Source: an uncultured Azospirillum sp.
Lineage (GTDB): Bacteria; Pseudomonadota; Alphaproteobacteria; Azospirillales; Azospirillaceae
DNA: 51,894 bases
Direction: 5' to 3'
Assembly (NCBI RefSeq): GCF_946480385.1
Contig: NZ_CAMLJP010000037.1
Coordinates: 1-51,894 of the forward strand
Part shown: positions 24,808 to 33,724 of the stretch, piece by piece
Layout of the letters: the number at the start of each line of letters is the position of its first letter
Position numbering within the stretch: the first letter of the stretch is position 1
Notes under the pieces: model-generated
What the model saw: the letters and a program-made list of their open reading frames with translations, nothing else
What the model was told of the DNA's origin: nothing
Databases searched by the model: none
Translations under genes and position numbers: made by a program

Positions 24808-25604
24808 CACAGGTTCCCCAGGAAGCCGTCGATCAGGGCGGCCAGCTCCGCCGGCTTCTCGACGCCGGGGATATGGGCGGCGCCGGGCAGCAGTTCGAAG
24901 CGGGCGCCGGGGATGCCGGAAGCCAGCTCGCGGGCGGCGTCGGGCGGGGTGGCGACGTCATGCTCGCCGCAGATCACCAGGGTGGGGGCGGTGATGCCGG
25001 CGTTGGCGGCGCGCAGGTCGGCATCGCGGATCGCCATCGAACAGCCGACATAGCCGTCCTCGGTGGTGCGGGCGACCATGGCGGTGTAGCCGCGGATCTG
25101 GTCGGGGCGGCCGTCGCGGAAGGCTTGCGTGAACCAGCGGGCCATGACGCCGTCAGCGATCGCAGCCATGCCGCGGGCGCGGATGGCGGCGATGCGGTCG
25201 GCCCAGATCGAGGGCGGGCCGATGACGCCGGCGGTGTCGCACAGGATCAGGCCATGGACGCGGCCCGGCGCCTTGACGGCGAGCCGCTGCGCCATCATGC
25301 CGCCGATCGACAGGCCGCAGACATGGGCGCGGTCGATGCCCAGCGCATCGAGCAGGCCGACGGCGTCGTCGGCCAGCAGGTCCATGCTGTAGCCGGCCTC
25401 TTCGGTGACCGGCGTCACCTGGGTCAGGCCGTGGCCGCGCATGTCGTAGCGCAGCACGCGGTAGCGTTGGGACAGGTGCGGCACCACGGCGTCCCAGATG
25501 TGGAAGCTGGTGCCGATGGAGTTGGCGAACAGCAGCACCGGCGCGTCGGCCGGGCCGGTCAGGTCGTAGTGCTGGGTGATGCCGGCGGCTTCGATGAAGG
25601 GCAT
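24807..25604 (-). CDS. pcaD: 3-oxoadipate enol-lactonase
   Basis: A 265-residue alpha/beta hydrolase. The nucleophile elbow GLSIGG puts the catalytic Ser near residue 98; the acid is in GEHDVATPPD and the His in GAAHIPGVEKP. The oxyanion region reads FANSIGTSFHIWDAV, the typical PcaD sequence. It hydrolyses the enol-lactone to 3-oxoadipate. It is followed immediately by pcaC and lies 48 bp after pcaF. Confidence 0.95.
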   Translation of the reverse strand: MPFIEAAGITQHYDLTGPADAPVLLFANSIGTSFHIWDAVVPHLSQRYRVLRYDMRGHGLTQVTPVTEEAGYSMDLLADDAVGLLDALGIDRAHVCGLSIGGMMAQRLAVKAPGRVHGLILCDTAGVIGPPSIWADRIAAIRARGMAAIADGVMARWFTQAFRDGRPDQIRGYTAMVARTTEDGYVGCSMAIRDADLRAANAGITAPTLVICGEHDVATPPDAARELASGIPGARFELLPGAAHIPGVEKPAELAALIDGFLGNL

Positions 25605-25652
25605 GGAGACTGCCTTCGCTTGTTGTGGTGCGGGCGCGGTCGGAGCCCGAGG

Positions 25653-26852
25653 CTACACCCGCTCGATCATCACCGCGATGCCCTGGCCGACGCCGATGCA
25701 CATGGTGCAGAGCGCGGTCCGGCCGCCGGATTGTTCGAGCTGGTAGAGCGCGGTGGTCGCCAGACGGGCGCCGCTGGCTCCCAGCGGATGGCCGAGCGCG
25801 ATGGCGCCGCCTTGCGGGTTCACATGGGCGGCATCGTCGGGCAGGCCAAGCTCCCGCAGCACGGCAAGACCCTGGGCGGCGAAGGCCTCGTTCAGTTCGA
25901 TCAGATCGATGTCGGCGATGGTGCGGCCGAGACGCTCCAACAGCTTGCGGGTGGCGGGGGCCGGGCCGATGCCCATCACGCGCGGCGGGACGCCGGCGGT
26001 GGCGCCGCCGAGGATGCGGGCGCGCGGGGTCAGGCCGAAGCGCTTCACCGCCGATTCCGACGCGACCAGCAGGGCGGCGGCGCCGTCATTGACGCCCGAC
26101 GCGTTGCCGGCCGTGACCGTGCCGCCGGGGCGGACGATGGGCTTCAGCGCCGACAGCGCCTCGATGGTCGTGGCGCGGGGATGCTCGTCGGTGGTCACCA
26201 CCGTCTCGCCCTTGCGGGTCTTGATGGTGACGGGGACGATCTCGCGGGCCATGCTGCCGTCGGCGATGGCGCGGGCGGCGCGTTCCTGGCTGCGCAGCGC
26301 GAAGGCGTCCTGGTCGGCGCGGGAGACCTTCCAGTCGTCGGCGACATTCTCCGCCGTCTCCGGCATCGAATCGGTGCCATAGGCCGCCTTCATCGCCGGG
26401 TTGACGAAACGCCAGCCGATGGTGGTGTCGAAGATCTCCGCCTGACGGGAGAAGGGAGCGTCGGCCTTGCCCATGACGAAGGGGGCGCGGCTCATGCTCT
26501 CCACCCCGCCGGCGATCATCAGATCGGCCTCGCCCGCCTTGACGGCGCGGGCGGCGGTGGCGAGCGCATCGAGGCCGGAGCCGCAGAGCCGGTTCATCGT
26601 CGTGCCCGGCACCGCGTCCGGCAGGCCGGCGAGCAGGGCCGACATGCGGGCGACGTTGCGGTTGTCCTCGCCGGCCTGATTGGCGCAGCCATAGATGACG
26701 TCGTCCACCGCGGCCCAGTCGACCGAGGGATTGCGCTGCATCAGGGCGCGGATCGGCACGGCGCCGAGATCGTCGGCGCGCACCGACGACAGGGATCCTG
26801 CATAGCGGCCGATGGGGGTGCGGATGGCGTCGCAGATATAGGCGTCACGCAT
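25653..26852 (-). CDS. pcaF: 3-oxoadipyl-CoA thiolase
   Basis: A 399-residue thiolase that splits 3-oxoadipyl-CoA into succinyl-CoA and acetyl-CoA. The N-terminal [18 protein letters not shown] is distinctive for PcaF. The acyl-accepting Cys is in [12 protein letters not shown] (about residue 90), the His in [11 protein letters not shown] and the second Cys in [14 protein letters not shown] 26852 has AAGGATAAG upstream. It starts 4 bp after the pcaJ stop, which links CoA transfer and thiolysis. Confidence 0.96.
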   Translation of the reverse strand: MRDAYICDAIRTPIGRYAGSLSSVRADDLGAVPIRALMQRNPSVDWAAVDDVIYGCANQAGEDNRNVARMSALLAGLPDAVPGTTMNRLCGSGLDALATAARAVKAGEADLMIAGGVESMSRAPFVMGKADAPFSRQAEIFDTTIGWRFVNPAMKAAYGTDSMPETAENVADDWKVSRADQDAFALRSQERAARAIADGSMAREIVPVTIKTRKGETVVTTDEHPRATTIEALSALKPIVRPGGTVTAGNASGVNDGAAALLVASESAVKRFGLTPRARILGGATAGVPPRVMGIGPAPATRKLLERLGRTIADIDLIELNEAFAAQGLAVLRELGLPDDAAHVNPQGGAIALGHPLGASGARLATTALYQLEQSGGRTALCTMCIGVGQGIAVMIERV

Positions 26853-26856
26853 GGTC

Positions 26857-27657
26857 TTATCCTTCTCCGCCGCCGGCCTGGCCGTGGGCGGCGGCGGTGC
26901 GGGCCTGGAGGTCGCGCAACGCGGCCAGCGCGCCGGCGTCCGGGATTTCGGTGGTCTTCAGCTCGGGCGAGATCTTCAGGTCCCAGCCGGTGGCGGCCTT
27001 CACCTGCTCCACCGTCACGCCGGGATGGATGCTGGTCAGGGTCAGCTCCTTGGTCACCGGATCGGGGGTGAGAATGCCGAGGTCGGTGATGACCGCGGTC
27101 GGCCCGGCGCCGGGGATGCCGGCCCTGGCCCGCGCGTCCCCGCCGTCGAGATAGCCGGCCGAGGTCACGAAGGGCAGCTTGGCGACGAAAGCCTTCGGGC
27201 TCTGCTTCAGGACGATGAAGACCTCCTTGGCCTGGGAGGCGATCTCCGGCGCGCCGCCGGCACCGGGCAGCCGCACCTTGGGCGCGTCATAGGGGCCGAT
27301 GACGGTGGTGTTGATGTTGGCGAAGCGGTCGACCTGCGCCGCGCCGAGGAAGCCGACGTCGATCCGCCCGCCCTGCAGCCAGTAGCGGAAGATCTCCGGC
27401 GTGCCGACCACGGTGTCGGCGGTCAGCGCGAGGTCGCCGTCGCCGATCGACAGCGGTAGCACCGTCGGCTTGGCGCCGATCGGGCCGGATTCATAGATCA
27501 GCACCACCTCGGGCGCATGGGTCAGCCGGGCGAGGTTGGCGGCGGTGGAGGGCAGGCCGATGCCGACGAAGCAGACGGTGCCGTCCTTCAGCAGGCGGCT
27601 GGCCGCCACCGTCATGATCTCGGTCGCCGTGAAATCCAATGTTTCGGCGCTGCTCAT
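26857..27657 (-). CDS. pcaJ: 3-oxoadipate CoA-transferase, subunit B
   Basis: 266 residues of CoA-transferase family I, beta part. Blocks include [32 protein letters not shown] (the Glu of Y-E-S-G is the expected covalent CoA carrier), [21 protein letters not shown] and [14 protein letters not shown]. It works with PcaI to move CoA from succinyl-CoA to 3-oxoadipate. Start ATG 27657 overlaps the pcaI stop (TGATG). The longer IpdB-like relatives act on other oxo-acids, but the operon context settles the role here. Confidence 0.93.
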   Translation of the reverse strand: MSSAETLDFTATEIMTVAASRLLKDGTVCFVGIGLPSTAANLARLTHAPEVVLIYESGPIGAKPTVLPLSIGDGDLALTADTVVGTPEIFRYWLQGGRIDVGFLGAAQVDRFANINTTVIGPYDAPKVRLPGAGGAPEIASQAKEVFIVLKQSPKAFVAKLPFVTSAGYLDGGDARARAGIPGAGPTAVITDLGILTPDPVTKELTLTSIHPGVTVEQVKAATGWDLKISPELKTTEIPDAGALAALRDLQARTAAAHGQAGGGEG

Positions 27658-28517
27658 CACACGGCCTCCTTCATGCTTTCGGCCAGCACGCGGCGGAAGC
27701 CGGCGAAATCGTCGGTGTCCAGCACATGGCGTTGCATCCAGGCGCGGAAATCCTCGCGCGAGCGGGCGATGGGGTCCCAGGCCTTGTAGAAACGGTTGTC
27801 GCGCTCCGAATAGCCCTGCGCGTAGGACGGATAGGCGCCGCCGGGGACGGGACAGACGGCCGACAGCGCCCAGCTCGGCAGCACGCAGGCGTTCGGCGGC
27901 GCGTCCAGATCGTCGACGACCTCCTCGACCGTGACGATGGAGCGTTTGGCGGCCAGCACCGCCTCCTTCTGGACGCCGAGGATGCCCCAGAGCAGGACAT
28001 TGCCGCGGCGGTCGGCCTTCTGGGCGTGGATCACCGTCACGTCGGGACGGACGGAGGGGATGGCGGCCAGCTTCTCAGCCGTAAAGGGGCACTCGACGAA
28101 GCGGATGTTCGGGTTGACCTTCGGCAGGTCGGAACCGGTGTAGCCGCGCAGCAGGGCGAAGGGCAGGTTCGAGGCGCCGGCGACATAGGCGTTCGCCATG
28201 CCGGCGTGGCTGTGCTCCTCGATCGCGAGTTGATGCGGCCAGCCCTGCTCGACGGCGTCGCGGAAGCGGTGGAGGGAGCCGACGCCTGGATTGCCGCCCC
28301 AGGAGAAGATCAGCTTCTTGGCACAGCCCATGCCGATCAGCTGGTCATAGATCAGGTCCGGCGTCATGCGCACCAAAGTCAGGTCGCGCCGGCCCTGCCG
28401 GATGATCTCATGCCCGGCGGCATGGGGAATCAGGTGGGTGAATCCTTCCAGGGCGACCGTGTCGCCGTCGTGCACGAGGCTCGCAACCGCCTCGCGCAGG
28501 GGCGTGATCTTCGCCAT
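27657..28517 (-). CDS. pcaI: 3-oxoadipate CoA-transferase, subunit A
   Basis: 286 residues of CoA-transferase family I, alpha part. The N-terminal blocks are LVHDGDTVALEGFTHLIPHAAGHEIIRQG and RMTPDLIYDQLIGMGCAKKLIFSWGGNPGVGSLHRF, and QKADRRGNVLLWGI lies in the middle. It is the first gene of pcaIJFDCBHG; ATG 28517 has GGGAGGT just upstream, and the palindromic operator at 28531-28547 begins 14 bp before the start. The close spacing suggests that a bound regulator would cover or abut the transcription start. Confidence 0.93.
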   Translation of the reverse strand: MAKITPLREAVASLVHDGDTVALEGFTHLIPHAAGHEIIRQGRRDLTLVRMTPDLIYDQLIGMGCAKKLIFSWGGNPGVGSLHRFRDAVEQGWPHQLAIEEHSHAGMANAYVAGASNLPFALLRGYTGSDLPKVNPNIRFVECPFTAEKLAAIPSVRPDVTVIHAQKADRRGNVLLWGILGVQKEAVLAAKRSIVTVEEVVDDLDAPPNACVLPSWALSAVCPVPGGAYPSYAQGYSERDNRFYKAWDPIARSREDFRAWMQRHVLDTDDFAGFRRVLAESMKEAV

Positions 28518-28530
28518 ATGACCTCCCGAA

Positions 28531-28547
28531 TGTGCGAAAATCGCACA
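28531..28547. promoter_or_regulatory. PcaR/PcaU-like (IclR-family) palindromic operator
   Basis: TGTGCGAAAATCGCACA is a perfect 7-bp inverted repeat around AAA. As I recall it, the IclR-type PcaR/PcaU site described for Pseudomonas and Acinetobacter reads GTTCGATAATCGCAC; the right half ATCGCAC is identical. It is placed directly upstream of pcaI. Confidence 0.7.
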
Positions 28548-28621
28548 GATGATCGTCTTTCGGTACAGAGTGGCGACGGCGCTCGGTCCGTGTCAAGGGC
28601 GAAAAAACGTGTGTATGTACG

Positions 28622-28632
28622 TTAATCGCACA
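28622..28632. promoter_or_regulatory. Operator half-site, pca side
   Basis: TTAATCGCACA is the exact reverse complement of the element at 28726-28736 and shares TCGCACA with the full palindrome at 28531-28547. It lies mid-way in the pcaI-ABC importer divergent region. Confidence 0.6.
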
Positions 28633-28725
28633 TATTGCGACGCAGCATTGGGAATCTCGAAGGAAAAATCCGGATTATGCGGAAAATAATGTTTATTATC
28701 AGCCAATTATGCGGGTGGCCGAATT

Positions 28726-28736
28726 TGTGCGATTAA
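28726..28736. promoter_or_regulatory. Operator half-site, transporter side
   Basis: TGTGCGATTAA is inverted relative to 28622-28632 and about 120 bp upstream of the binding-protein gene. The two half-sites frame an AT-rich stretch (28660-28712) that is good promoter territory. Confidence 0.6.
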
Positions 28737-28856
28737 AGAACGCAAGCTCATATATCGAACTTGACGGTTCGGGCATCCCTCAGTACGGTGGTCTGAACAG
28801 TCAACGACCGGGACAAAGCTTCCGGCACCGGCATATGGTCACATGTGGGAGGGACA

Positions 28857-30041
28857 ATGACGAGGACTCTGCGCAACGCGCTGCTGGGTGCGGCGTTCGG
28901 TCTGGCGCTGGCGGCCGGTCCGGCCGGCGCCGCCACCATCAAGGTCGGCGTCATCGCTCCGTTCTCGGGACCGTTCGCGATGTTCGGCAAGACCTTCAAG
29001 GAAGGCATCGCCCAATATCAGGCCGAGCATGGCCAGACGGTCGGCGCCGATACGGTGGAGTTCGTCTATCGCGACCTGGAGCAGACCAACCCGTCCCAGG
29101 CCAAGGCGCTGGCGCAGGAACTGATCGTCAAGGAACGGGTGTCCTTCCTGGCGGGCTTCGCCTTCACGCCCAACGCCATGGCGGTAGCCCCGCTGATCGA
29201 CGAAGCGAACATCCCGGCGGTGATCTTCAATGCCGCCACCTCCGCCATCACCGAGAAGTCGCCCCGTTTCGTCCGCACCTCCTTCACCCTGTGGCAGAAC
29301 ACGGTTCCGCTGGCCGAGCATATGGCCAAGCAGGGCATCAAGACCGCGGTGACCGCCGTCAGCGACTATGGCCCCGGCCTGGACGGCGAGGCCGCGTTCA
29401 AGACGACGTTCGAGAAGAACGGCGGCAAGGTGGCGGACACCATCCGCATGCCGCTGAAATCGACCGATTTCGCGCCCTTCATGCAGCGCATCAAGGACAG
29501 CGGCGCCGAGGCGGTCTATGCGTTCCTGCCCGCCGGCCCGACGGCGCTGGCCTTCGCCAAGGCCTTCGCCGACAACGGGCTGAAGGACAAGGGCATCAAG
29601 CTGTTCGGTCCGGGCGACATCACCCAGGAGCCGGACCTGCCGGCGCTCGGCGACGCGGTGCTGGGCATGACCACCAGCTTCCATTACAGCCGCGCCCACG
29701 ATTCGGCGGTGAACAAGGCGTTCCTGGCCAAGCATAAGGAAATGTTCGGCAACGACGACACCGCCACCTTCACCACGGTCGGCGCCTATGACGGCACGCA
29801 TCTGATCTATCAGATGATCAAGAACGGCGGCGGCAAGATCGACGGCGTGAAGGCGGTGGAGTCGGTGAAGGGGCTGAGCTGGGAAAGCCCGCGCGGCCCC
29901 GTGACCATCGACCCGGACAGCCGCCACATCACCCAGACGATGTATCTGCGCACCGTGGAGAAGGTCGACGGCAAATTGGAGAATGTCGAGAAGCAGGCGT
30001 TCCCGAAGCAGCCGGACTATGGGTACAAGTTGGCGAAGTAA
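28857..30041 (+). CDS. ABC transporter periplasmic binding protein (Leu/Ile/Val-type fold), probably for aromatic acids
   Basis: 394 residues with a signal peptide (MTRTLRNALLGAAFGLALAAGPAGAA, cleavage near 26). The mature part TIKVGVIAPFSGPFAMFGKTFKEGIAQYQ and FLAGFAFTPNAMAVAPLIDEANIPAVIFNAA are type-I periplasmic binding fold blocks of the LivJ superfamily. ATG 28857 has GGGAGGGAC upstream. Position and shared operator motifs with pcaI argue for an aromatic substrate such as protocatechuate. Rhizobium leguminosarum PcaMNVWX is a known protocatechuate importer of this class, and this would be the PcaM counterpart. Confidence 0.88.
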   Translation: MTRTLRNALLGAAFGLALAAGPAGAATIKVGVIAPFSGPFAMFGKTFKEGIAQYQAEHGQTVGADTVEFVYRDLEQTNPSQAKALAQELIVKERVSFLAGFAFTPNAMAVAPLIDEANIPAVIFNAATSAITEKSPRFVRTSFTLWQNTVPLAEHMAKQGIKTAVTAVSDYGPGLDGEAAFKTTFEKNGGKVADTIRMPLKSTDFAPFMQRIKDSGAEAVYAFLPAGPTALAFAKAFADNGLKDKGIKLFGPGDITQEPDLPALGDAVLGMTTSFHYSRAHDSAVNKAFLAKHKEMFGNDDTATFTTVGAYDGTHLIYQMIKNGGGKIDGVKAVESVKGLSWESPRGPVTIDPDSRHITQTMYLRTVEKVDGKLENVEKQAFPKQPDYGYKLAK

Positions 30042-30052
30042 GGGGAAAGTCT

Positions 30053-30201
30053 CCCTCTCCCGTCCCGGGAGAGGGAAGGGGCCCGCGAAGCGGGAAGGGT
30101 GAGGGATGAGGCAAGAATAAAGTACCTGATCCTTGGATCATCCCTCACCCTCCCCACGCCTGACGGCGCGGGTCCCCTCCCTCTCCCGGGGCGGGAGAGG
30201 G
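30053..30201. repeat. Large palindromic repeat, copy B
   Basis: About 149 bp filling the gap between the binding-protein stop and the first permease. It has the same outer hairpins (CCCTCTCCCG...GGGAGAGGG) and GGGTGAGGG / CCCTCACCC inner arms as copies A and C, but a different centre (30101-30140). In this place it may act as a partial terminator or mRNA stabiliser, giving more binding protein than membrane subunits. Confidence 0.9.
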
Positions 30202-30217
30202 CAGGTGGAGAGACATC

Positions 30218-31087
30218 ATGGAAACCATGTTCGGGATCGCCGTCGACGGGGTCGCCTACGGCATGATCCTCTTCATCATCTCCGTCGGGCTGTCGGTGAC
30301 GCTGGGGCTGATGCGGGTGGTCAATCTGGCGCATGGCGCCTTCGCCATGGTCGGCGGCTATGTCGCGTCCTATGCGGCGCAGGAGGCAGGCCTGCCCTAT
30401 GCGGCGGCGCTGGTGGTGGCGGTGGCGCTGACGGTGCTGGCGACGCTGCCGCTGGAACGGCTGCTGTACCGCCGCATCTACGGCTCGGCCAACGAGCTGG
30501 CGCAGGTGCTGCTGACCATCGGCCTGACCTTCGTCATCGTCGCCGGCATCAATTACCTGTTCGGCCCGACGCTGAAGCGCATTCCGCTGCCGGAGCTGCT
30601 GACCGGCACGGTGGAGCTGGGGCCGAAGGCGATCCCGACCCACCGCGCCTTCGTGATCGCCGCCGGGGCGATGACCCTGCTGGGGCTGTGGTGGCTCCTG
30701 GAGCGCACCGATTTCGGCATCCGGCTGCGCGCGGCGGTCGACGATCCCGCCATGGCGGCGGCGCTGGGCATCCGGACCGAACGGCTCTATCTGGCGACCT
30801 TCGCGCTCGGCACCGGGCTGGCGGCGCTGGGCGGGGTGCTGGGGGCGGAGCTGCTGCCGCTGGAGCCCTATTACGCCATCCGCTACATCGTGCTGTTCCT
30901 GGCGGTGGTGGCGGTCGGCGGGGCCGGCAGCATCTTCGGCTCGGCGGCGGCGGCGCTGGCGCTGGGCATCGTCGACACCGCCGGCAAATACCTGATCCCG
31001 AGTTTCGGCGAGTTCTTCTTCTACGCCGCCCTGATCCTGATCCTGTTCCGCTGGCCCCACGGCTTCTTCAAAGGGAGGACGGCATGA
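30218..31087 (+). CDS. Branched-chain-type ABC transporter permease (LivH family)
   Basis: A 289-residue membrane protein with about eight hydrophobic segments. Family blocks include SVGLSVTLGLMRVVNLAHGAFAMVGGYVA near residues 24-52 and FGIRLRAAVDDPAMAAALGIRTERLYLATFALGTGLAALGGVL, the LivH coupling region. It follows repeat copy B by 16 bp, which carries part of the leader. Its stop overlaps the next permease start as ATGA. Role: one half of the membrane channel of the probable aromatic-acid importer. Confidence 0.92.
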   Translation: METMFGIAVDGVAYGMILFIISVGLSVTLGLMRVVNLAHGAFAMVGGYVASYAAQEAGLPYAAALVVAVALTVLATLPLERLLYRRIYGSANELAQVLLTIGLTFVIVAGINYLFGPTLKRIPLPELLTGTVELGPKAIPTHRAFVIAAGAMTLLGLWWLLERTDFGIRLRAAVDDPAMAAALGIRTERLYLATFALGTGLAALGGVLGAELLPLEPYYAIRYIVLFLAVVAVGGAGSIFGSAAAALALGIVDTAGKYLIPSFGEFFFYAALILILFRWPHGFFKGRTA

Positions 31088-32106
31088 CGAGCGTCGCCGA
31101 GCGAGACGGCAAGGCTGGCCAGATGACCCGACCCATCCCGCTCGGCAGGCGCCGCGACCTGGACTGGATCGGCATCCCGCTGATCGCGGCAGTCGGGCTG
31201 GCCGGTTTCTGGCTGCTGCCGGACGATCTGGCGCTGCTGACCCGCATCGCCGCCTCGGCGCTGTTCGTGCTCTCGCTCGACCTCGTGCTCGGCTATGGCG
31301 GGATCGCCACGCTGGGGCAGGCGGCGATGTTCGGCACCGGCGCCTATGCCGCCGGCATCGTCGCGGTCAACTGGAGCAACGACCCCTTCGTCATGCTGGC
31401 GGCCGGCGGGCTGGCCGGCGGGCTGATCGCGCTGGCGACCGGCGCCTTGATCCTGCATGCCCGTGGGCTGACCCTGCTGATGCTGACCATCGCGGTCGGA
31501 CAGATCGTGCAGGAGGTCGCCAACAAGGCGCGCGACTGGACCGGCGGCAGCGACGGGCTGTCGGGCATCGACCCGGCGCCGGTGCTGGGGATGTTCCGCT
31601 TCGACATGTATGGCCGCACCTCCTACCTGTTCGCGCTGGCGGTGCTGGTGGTCGGGCTGCTGGTGGCGCGGCGGATCGTGCGCTCGCCCTTCGGGCTGGC
31701 CTGCCGCGGGGTCAGTGAGGATCCGCTGCGGATCTCCGCCATCGGCGGCTCGCCGAAATCCTATCTGGTGGCGCTCTATGGCGTGGCCGGGGTGTTCGCC
31801 GGGGTGGCGGGGGCGCTGACCGCGGTGACCAGCGGCATCGTCGGGCTGGACAGCGTCGGCTTCTCCTGGTCGGCGGAGGCGCTGGTGATGCTGGTGCTGG
31901 GCGGCACCGGGCGGCTCTATGGCGCGGTGATCGGCACGGCGGCCTTCATGGGCGTCCACCATATCCTGGCCGCCAGCGACCCCTATCACTGGATGGCCTT
32001 CATCGGCCTGTTCCTGATCGGCATCGTCCTGTTCCTGCCCGGCGGCATCGCGTCAGGTTTGGAGCGGCTGGGCGGGCTGCTGCGCGGTAAAGAGGGCGGG
32101 GCATGA
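31084..32106 (+). CDS. Branched-chain-type ABC transporter permease (LivM family)
   Basis: 340 residues starting at ATG 31084, preceded by GGGAGG. After a soluble N-terminus of about 30 residues come several membrane segments, with LDLVLGYGGIATLGQAAMFGTGAYAAGI as the LivM signature and FGLACRGVSEDPLRISAIGGSPKSYLVALYGVAGVFAGVAGAL as the coupling block. It overlaps the livH-type gene at its start and the ATPase gene at its end by 4 bp each, so all three are translationally coupled. The frame is also open further 5', but that is shadow sequence over the previous gene. Confidence 0.92.
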   Translation: MTSVAERDGKAGQMTRPIPLGRRRDLDWIGIPLIAAVGLAGFWLLPDDLALLTRIAASALFVLSLDLVLGYGGIATLGQAAMFGTGAYAAGIVAVNWSNDPFVMLAAGGLAGGLIALATGALILHARGLTLLMLTIAVGQIVQEVANKARDWTGGSDGLSGIDPAPVLGMFRFDMYGRTSYLFALAVLVVGLLVARRIVRSPFGLACRGVSEDPLRISAIGGSPKSYLVALYGVAGVFAGVAGALTAVTSGIVGLDSVGFSWSAEALVMLVLGGTGRLYGAVIGTAAFMGVHHILAASDPYHWMAFIGLFLIGIVLFLPGGIASGLERLGGLLRGKEGGA

Positions 32107-32858
32107 CCAGGCTTCTGGAAGTCGAGGGGCTGAGCAAGAATTTCGGCGGCCTCCAGGTGTCGTCCGACATCTCGATGACGCTGAATGCCGGCGACCGCTG
32201 CGCCCTGATCGGGCCGAACGGGGCGGGCAAGACGACCTTCGTCAACCTCGTCACCGGGGTGATCCCGCCCAGCGCCGGCACCATCCGGCTGGACGGCCGC
32301 GACGTGACGAAGCTGTCGGCGGCGGAGCGGGTGCGGCTGGGGCTGATCCGCAGCTTTCAGGTGGCGCGGCTGTTCAAGTCGATGACGGTGCGCGAGCATC
32401 TGGAGCTGGCGGTGCTGCAGCGCGACCGCCGCACCTTCAGGCTGTTCGCCAACGTCGCCAAGGTGGCCGGGCTGGCCGACGAGGTGGCGGTGCTGCTCGA
32501 CACCATGGGGCTGACGCCGGTCGCCCACACGGCGGTCGGCTCGCTGGCCTACGGGCAGCAGCGGCTGCTGGAGATCGCGCTGGCGCTGGCGATGAAGCCG
32601 AAGGTGCTGATCCTCGACGAACCCGCGGCCGGCGTGCCCCATTCGGAAAGCCAACGCATCCTCGACGCCATCGACCGGCTGCCCAAGGATCTGGCGGTGC
32701 TGATGATCGAGCACGACATGGATCTGGTGTTCCGCTTCGCCAGGACCATCGTCGTGCTGGCGCAGGGGCGGCTGCTGTGCAGCGGCACCGCCAAGGAGAT
32801 CGTCGCCGACCCGCGCGTGCGCGAGGTCTATCTGGGGAGCCGTGCCGATGCCCACTGA
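32103..32858 (+). CDS. ABC transporter ATP-binding protein (LivG family)
   Basis: 251 residues. Walker A GPNGAGKTT lies at about residues 38-46, the Q-loop in LIRSFQVARLFKSMT, signature SLAYGQQRLLEIALAL, Walker B VLILDEPAAG and the H-loop in MIEHDMDLVF. The LAYGQQR form replacing LSGGQ is usual for LivG. Its last 11 bp overlap the second ATPase gene. It energises the importer as a heterodimer with LivF. Confidence 0.94.
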   Translation: MTRLLEVEGLSKNFGGLQVSSDISMTLNAGDRCALIGPNGAGKTTFVNLVTGVIPPSAGTIRLDGRDVTKLSAAERVRLGLIRSFQVARLFKSMTVREHLELAVLQRDRRTFRLFANVAKVAGLADEVAVLLDTMGLTPVAHTAVGSLAYGQQRLLEIALALAMKPKVLILDEPAAGVPHSESQRILDAIDRLPKDLAVLMIEHDMDLVFRFARTIVVLAQGRLLCSGTAKEIVADPRVREVYLGSRADAH

Positions 32859-33561
32859 ACCGCGTGGAGCCCTGGAGGTTGCGGACCTGCGCGCCGGCTA
32901 CGGTAAGACGCTGATCCTCGACGGCGTGTCTTTGAGTGTGCCGGCGGGTGGGCGGCTGGCGCTGCTCGGCCGCAACGGGGTGGGGAAGACGACGACGCTG
33001 GCGACGCTGGTCGGCCAGACCACCCGCCATGGCGGCAGCATCCGCCTGGACGGGGTGGAACTGGGAACGATGAGCAGTTCGGCGCGGGCGGCGGCGGGGC
33101 TCGGCTATGTGCCGCAGACGCGCGACATCTTCAAGTCGCTGACGGTGGAGGAGAATCTCGTCACCGGGCTGAAGGGCCGTCCGCGCTCGGCGCTGGAGGA
33201 GGCCTATGCGCTGTTCCCCCGGCTGGGCGAGCGGCGGCGCAACGGCGGCGGTGAGCTGTCGGGCGGCGAGCAGCAGATGCTGTCGGTCGCCCGCGCCCTG
33301 CTGGGCAAGCCGACGGTGCTGCTGCTGGACGAACCGCTGGAGGGGCTGGCGCCGGTGATCTGCGACATGCTGATGGCGGCGCTGTCTAATCTCAACATGA
33401 CCGTCCTGCTGGTGGAGCAGCAGGTCGACCGGGCGCTGGACTTCGCCGACCGCGTGGTCTTCCTCGACCGCGGCCGGGTGGTGCATGCCGGACCGGCGGC
33501 GCAGGCGAAGGCCGATCCGGCGCTGCTGGAACGGCATCTGGGCGTGGCGCTGGCGGCTTAG
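32848..33561 (+). CDS. ABC transporter ATP-binding protein (LivF family)
   Basis: 237 residues from ATG 32848 (GGGGAG about 8 bases upstream; a GTG at 32842 is less well spaced). Walker A GRNGVGKTTTLATLVG, Q-loop GYVPQTRDIFKSLTVEENL, signature ELSGGEQQMLSVARAL and Walker B VLLLDEPLEGLAP are all intact. YVPQ...IFKSLTVEENL is typical of LivF. It is the last gene of the five-gene importer and is followed by repeat copy C after 7 bp. Confidence 0.93.
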   Translation: MPTEPRGALEVADLRAGYGKTLILDGVSLSVPAGGRLALLGRNGVGKTTTLATLVGQTTRHGGSIRLDGVELGTMSSSARAAAGLGYVPQTRDIFKSLTVEENLVTGLKGRPRSALEEAYALFPRLGERRRNGGGELSGGEQQMLSVARALLGKPTVLLLDEPLEGLAPVICDMLMAALSNLNMTVLLVEQQVDRALDFADRVVFLDRGRVVHAGPAAQAKADPALLERHLGVALAA

Positions 33562-33568
33562 AAAAATG

Positions 33569-33719
33569 CCCTCTCCCGCCCCGGGAGAGGGAGGGACCCG
33601 CCGAAGGCGGGAGGGTGAGGGGTGATCCAAGCATCCCGAACCGCATGGTTCCTTGGATTACCCCTCACCCTTCCCATGCTGCGCATGGGCCCCTTCCCTC
33701 TCCCGGGGCGGGAGAGGGA
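33569..33719. repeat. Large palindromic repeat, copy C
   Basis: About 151 bp exactly filling the convergent gap between livF and the orphan binding-protein gene. It has outer and inner arms as in copies A and B. Its centre (33625-33648) carries the 24-base word also found in copy A in inverted orientation, so the two were probably copied from one source. It is likely to terminate transcription from both sides. Confidence 0.9.
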
Positions 33720-33724
33720 GGTTT

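Noticed and set aside
25605..25652. Gap between pcaD and pcaF checked for a promoter or regulator gene
   Set aside because: Only 48 bp with no motif; the genes are best read as one operon.
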